Source: Comamonadaceae bacterium UBA2237
Lineage (GTDB): Bacteria > Pseudomonadota > Gammaproteobacteria > Burkholderiales > Burkholderiaceae_C
NCBI GenBank assembly: GCA_002347905.1
Contig: DDYJ01000171.1
Coordinates: forward strand, 13,921 to 22,584
Length of the DNA stretch: 8,664 nucleotides
Direction: 5' to 3'
Shown one piece after another: positions 7,452 through 8,664 of the stretch; the stretch's first letter is position 1, and the number at the start of each line of letters is the position of its first letter. Below the pieces are notes generated by a model. The model saw only the letters and a list, made by a program, of their open reading frames with translations. It ran no database searches and was not told the DNA's origin. Position numbers and translations under genes: made by a program.

Positions 7452-7484
7452 AAAAGCACTGGTAATAATTCCAGTGCTTTTTTT
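7452..7484. terminator. Strong, probably bidirectional intrinsic terminator between convergent genes
   Basis: AAAAGCACTGG (7452-7462) pairs perfectly with CCAGTGCTTTT (7471-7481) around an eight-base loop, followed on the plus strand by a T tract to 7484. On the minus strand the stem is followed by TTTTA, so it can also end xseA transcription. Its T tract overlaps the xseA stop codon (7485-7483). Confidence 0.88.
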
Positions 7485-8664
7485 ATTGCCTAGTGCGTGT
7501 GACAGACAAGTCAACGACACCATCCGCAAGCGTTGCCTGAACCAGTTCGCCGATTTTTGCCTGGCTGACAGAACTTATGGACACGCCGTGTTCATCGCTT
7601 AACCAGGCAAACCCACGCTGCAAGACTAACTTGGGGTCTAACAAGCCCAAGCGCAGTTGCGCACGGTGAATGCGTTGCTGGGTGTTTTGTATGGTTTGCC
7701 CTACGGCGCGCTCAAGTTGGTTTTTTTTATTCAGTAAGTCATGCTGGCAAGTTTGGGTAAACGAACCCATACGTTGGTGCAACGACTGTTCAAGGCGGGT
7801 TATTCGTAAGACATGCTGAGAGATGGCTTGAGATGGTCTACCAATACGTGACTGGGCAAGGTCTAAGCCTTGTGAACTCTTGTCGATCTGGCGATGCGTC
7901 AGGTTTTGCATGAGTTCTTGCAGCGCCATCACCTGTTGAATCAAGTCAGCTTGCGACACAGCGCAAAGCTCCGCGGCCGCGGTTGGCGTAGGTGCCCGAA
8001 GATCTGCACAGAAGTCGGCAATAGTGAAGTCGGTTTCATGTCCGACCCCGCTGATCACGGGTACTGGACAGGCCACAATGGCGCGGGCGAGTTGTTCATC
8101 GTTAAAGGCCCACAGGTCTTCAATCGAGCCACCCCCTCGAACTAACAAAATCACATCGATTTCGGGCTGACCCCCCAAAGCTTGTAACGCTAGTAAGAGA
8201 GAAGCTGGCGCATCCGCACCTTGAACCAAAGCGGGCGATAAAACCACTGGAATATGGGGCACACGTCGTTGCAGAGCAGTCGCCACGTCATGCAAAGCGG
8301 CAGCACCTAGGGATGTCACCACGCCTATGGCCCTGGGTCGCTCTTGAATCGGGCGCTTTCTTTCGGTGTCGAAAAGCCCCTCGGCTTCAAGTTGGGCCTT
8401 TAATTTGAGAAATTGTTCAAACCAAGAACCTTGCCCCGTGGTGCGCATACTCTCCACCACCAATTGCAATTCGCCTCTTGGTTCATAGACGCCCAAACGA
8501 CCAAAAACTTCAACGGTTTGGCCGTCTTTAGGTGCAAAACCCAGCATTTGGGCTGAGCGCTTAAACATCGCACAGCGCAACTGCCCCTGCGGGTCTTTCA
8601 AAGTGAAATAGCAATGTCCACTGCTAGCCCGTGTGAAACCCGAAATCTCGCCACGAACCGCCAC
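7483..8664 (-). CDS. xseA: Exodeoxyribonuclease VII large subunit XseA, N-terminus cut by window edge
   Basis: 393 codons are visible plus the stop; the family has about 450 residues, so roughly 40-50 N-terminal residues lie beyond base 8664. The GTG at the edge encodes an internal Val of the OB-fold motif VxVRGEISGF, not the start. Exonuclease VII, made with the small XseB subunit, degrades single-stranded DNA from either end in repair and recombination. Visible residues, counted from the edge: OB-fold (1-95) with SGHCYFTLKD, VTSLGAAALHDV (115-127), LLVRGGGSIEDLWAFNDEQL (173-192), PVISGVGHETDFTIADF (202-218) and RAPTPTAAAEL (223-233). A long helical stretch (about 235-345, Gln, Leu and Arg rich, probably coiled coil) leads to a C-terminal segment with LQRGFAWLS and GELVQATLADGVV. 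It ends in the shared terminator. Confidence 0.96.
   Translation of the reverse strand: MAVRGEISGFTRASSGHCYFTLKDPQGQLRCAMFKRSAQMLGFAPKDGQTVEVFGRLGVYEPRGELQLVVESMRTTGQGSWFEQFLKLKAQLEAEGLFDTERKRPIQERPRAIGVVTSLGAAALHDVATALQRRVPHIPVVLSPALVQGADAPASLLLALQALGGQPEIDVILLVRGGGSIEDLWAFNDEQLARAIVACPVPVISGVGHETDFTIADFCADLRAPTPTAAAELCAVSQADLIQQVMALQELMQNLTHRQIDKSSQGLDLAQSRIGRPSQAISQHVLRITRLEQSLHQRMGSFTQTCQHDLLNKKNQLERAVGQTIQNTQQRIHRAQLRLGLLDPKLVLQRGFAWLSDEHGVSISSVSQAKIGELVQATLADGVVDLSVTRTRQ

Noticed and set aside
8662..8664. GTG at the right edge as xseA start codon
   Set aside because: It falls inside the conserved OB-fold motif; homologues have about 40 residues before this point, so the gene is simply cut by the window.
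1..8664. A defence system, mobile element, CRISPR array or RNA gene hidden in the window
   Set aside because: Nearly all bases are taken up by recognised core genes, gaps are under about 115 bases, and no direct repeat array, transposase, integrase or tRNA-like fold was seen.

Overview
The window holds ordinary bacterial core genes and no sign of a mobile element, CRISPR array, rRNA or tRNA. Protein wording (ClpS, YebC, PurD, XseA, a periplasmic DUF192 protein and a PuuD-like membrane protein) points to a betaproteobacterium of the order Burkholderiales, most likely near the Comamonadaceae. This rests on remembered family resemblance, not on a search. Base composition looks close to half G+C by eye, which is low for that family, and leucine is often TTG or TTA.

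Layout. From about 6201 down to 1, seven genes run on the minus strand with almost no space between them: clpS, clpA, yebC, purD, a PlsC-type acyltransferase, nadD and rsfS (cut by the window edge). The clpS-clpA gap is 56 bases and the clpA-yebC gap is 13. The remaining junctions overlap, three of them as ATGA (stop and start sharing bases). The run looks like one transcription unit, possibly with internal promoters. Right of clpS is a 111-base divergent region with a terminator-like hairpin. Two plus-strand genes follow: a secreted DUF192 protein (6313-6756) and a short PuuD-like membrane protein (6829-7413). A strong hairpin terminator at 7452-7484 separates the latter from xseA, which converges from the right and is missing its N-terminus.

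How the genes relate. ClpS and ClpA form the adaptor and unfoldase of ClpAP proteolysis (ClpP is not here). YebC and RsfS act on translation or the ribosome. PurD and NadD make purine and NAD precursors, and the acyltransferase probably acts in glycerophospholipid synthesis. They share growth-related roles rather than one pathway.

I found no convincing new biological system. The points most worth a second look are the gene order (no hemF between purD and nadD, and yebC directly behind clpA), the run of ATGA junctions without Shine-Dalgarno sequences, a possible leaderless clpS start beside a hairpin, a stand-alone PuuD-like membrane domain without cytochrome c, and a 9-base word used at all five Leu-Leu-Asp sites.
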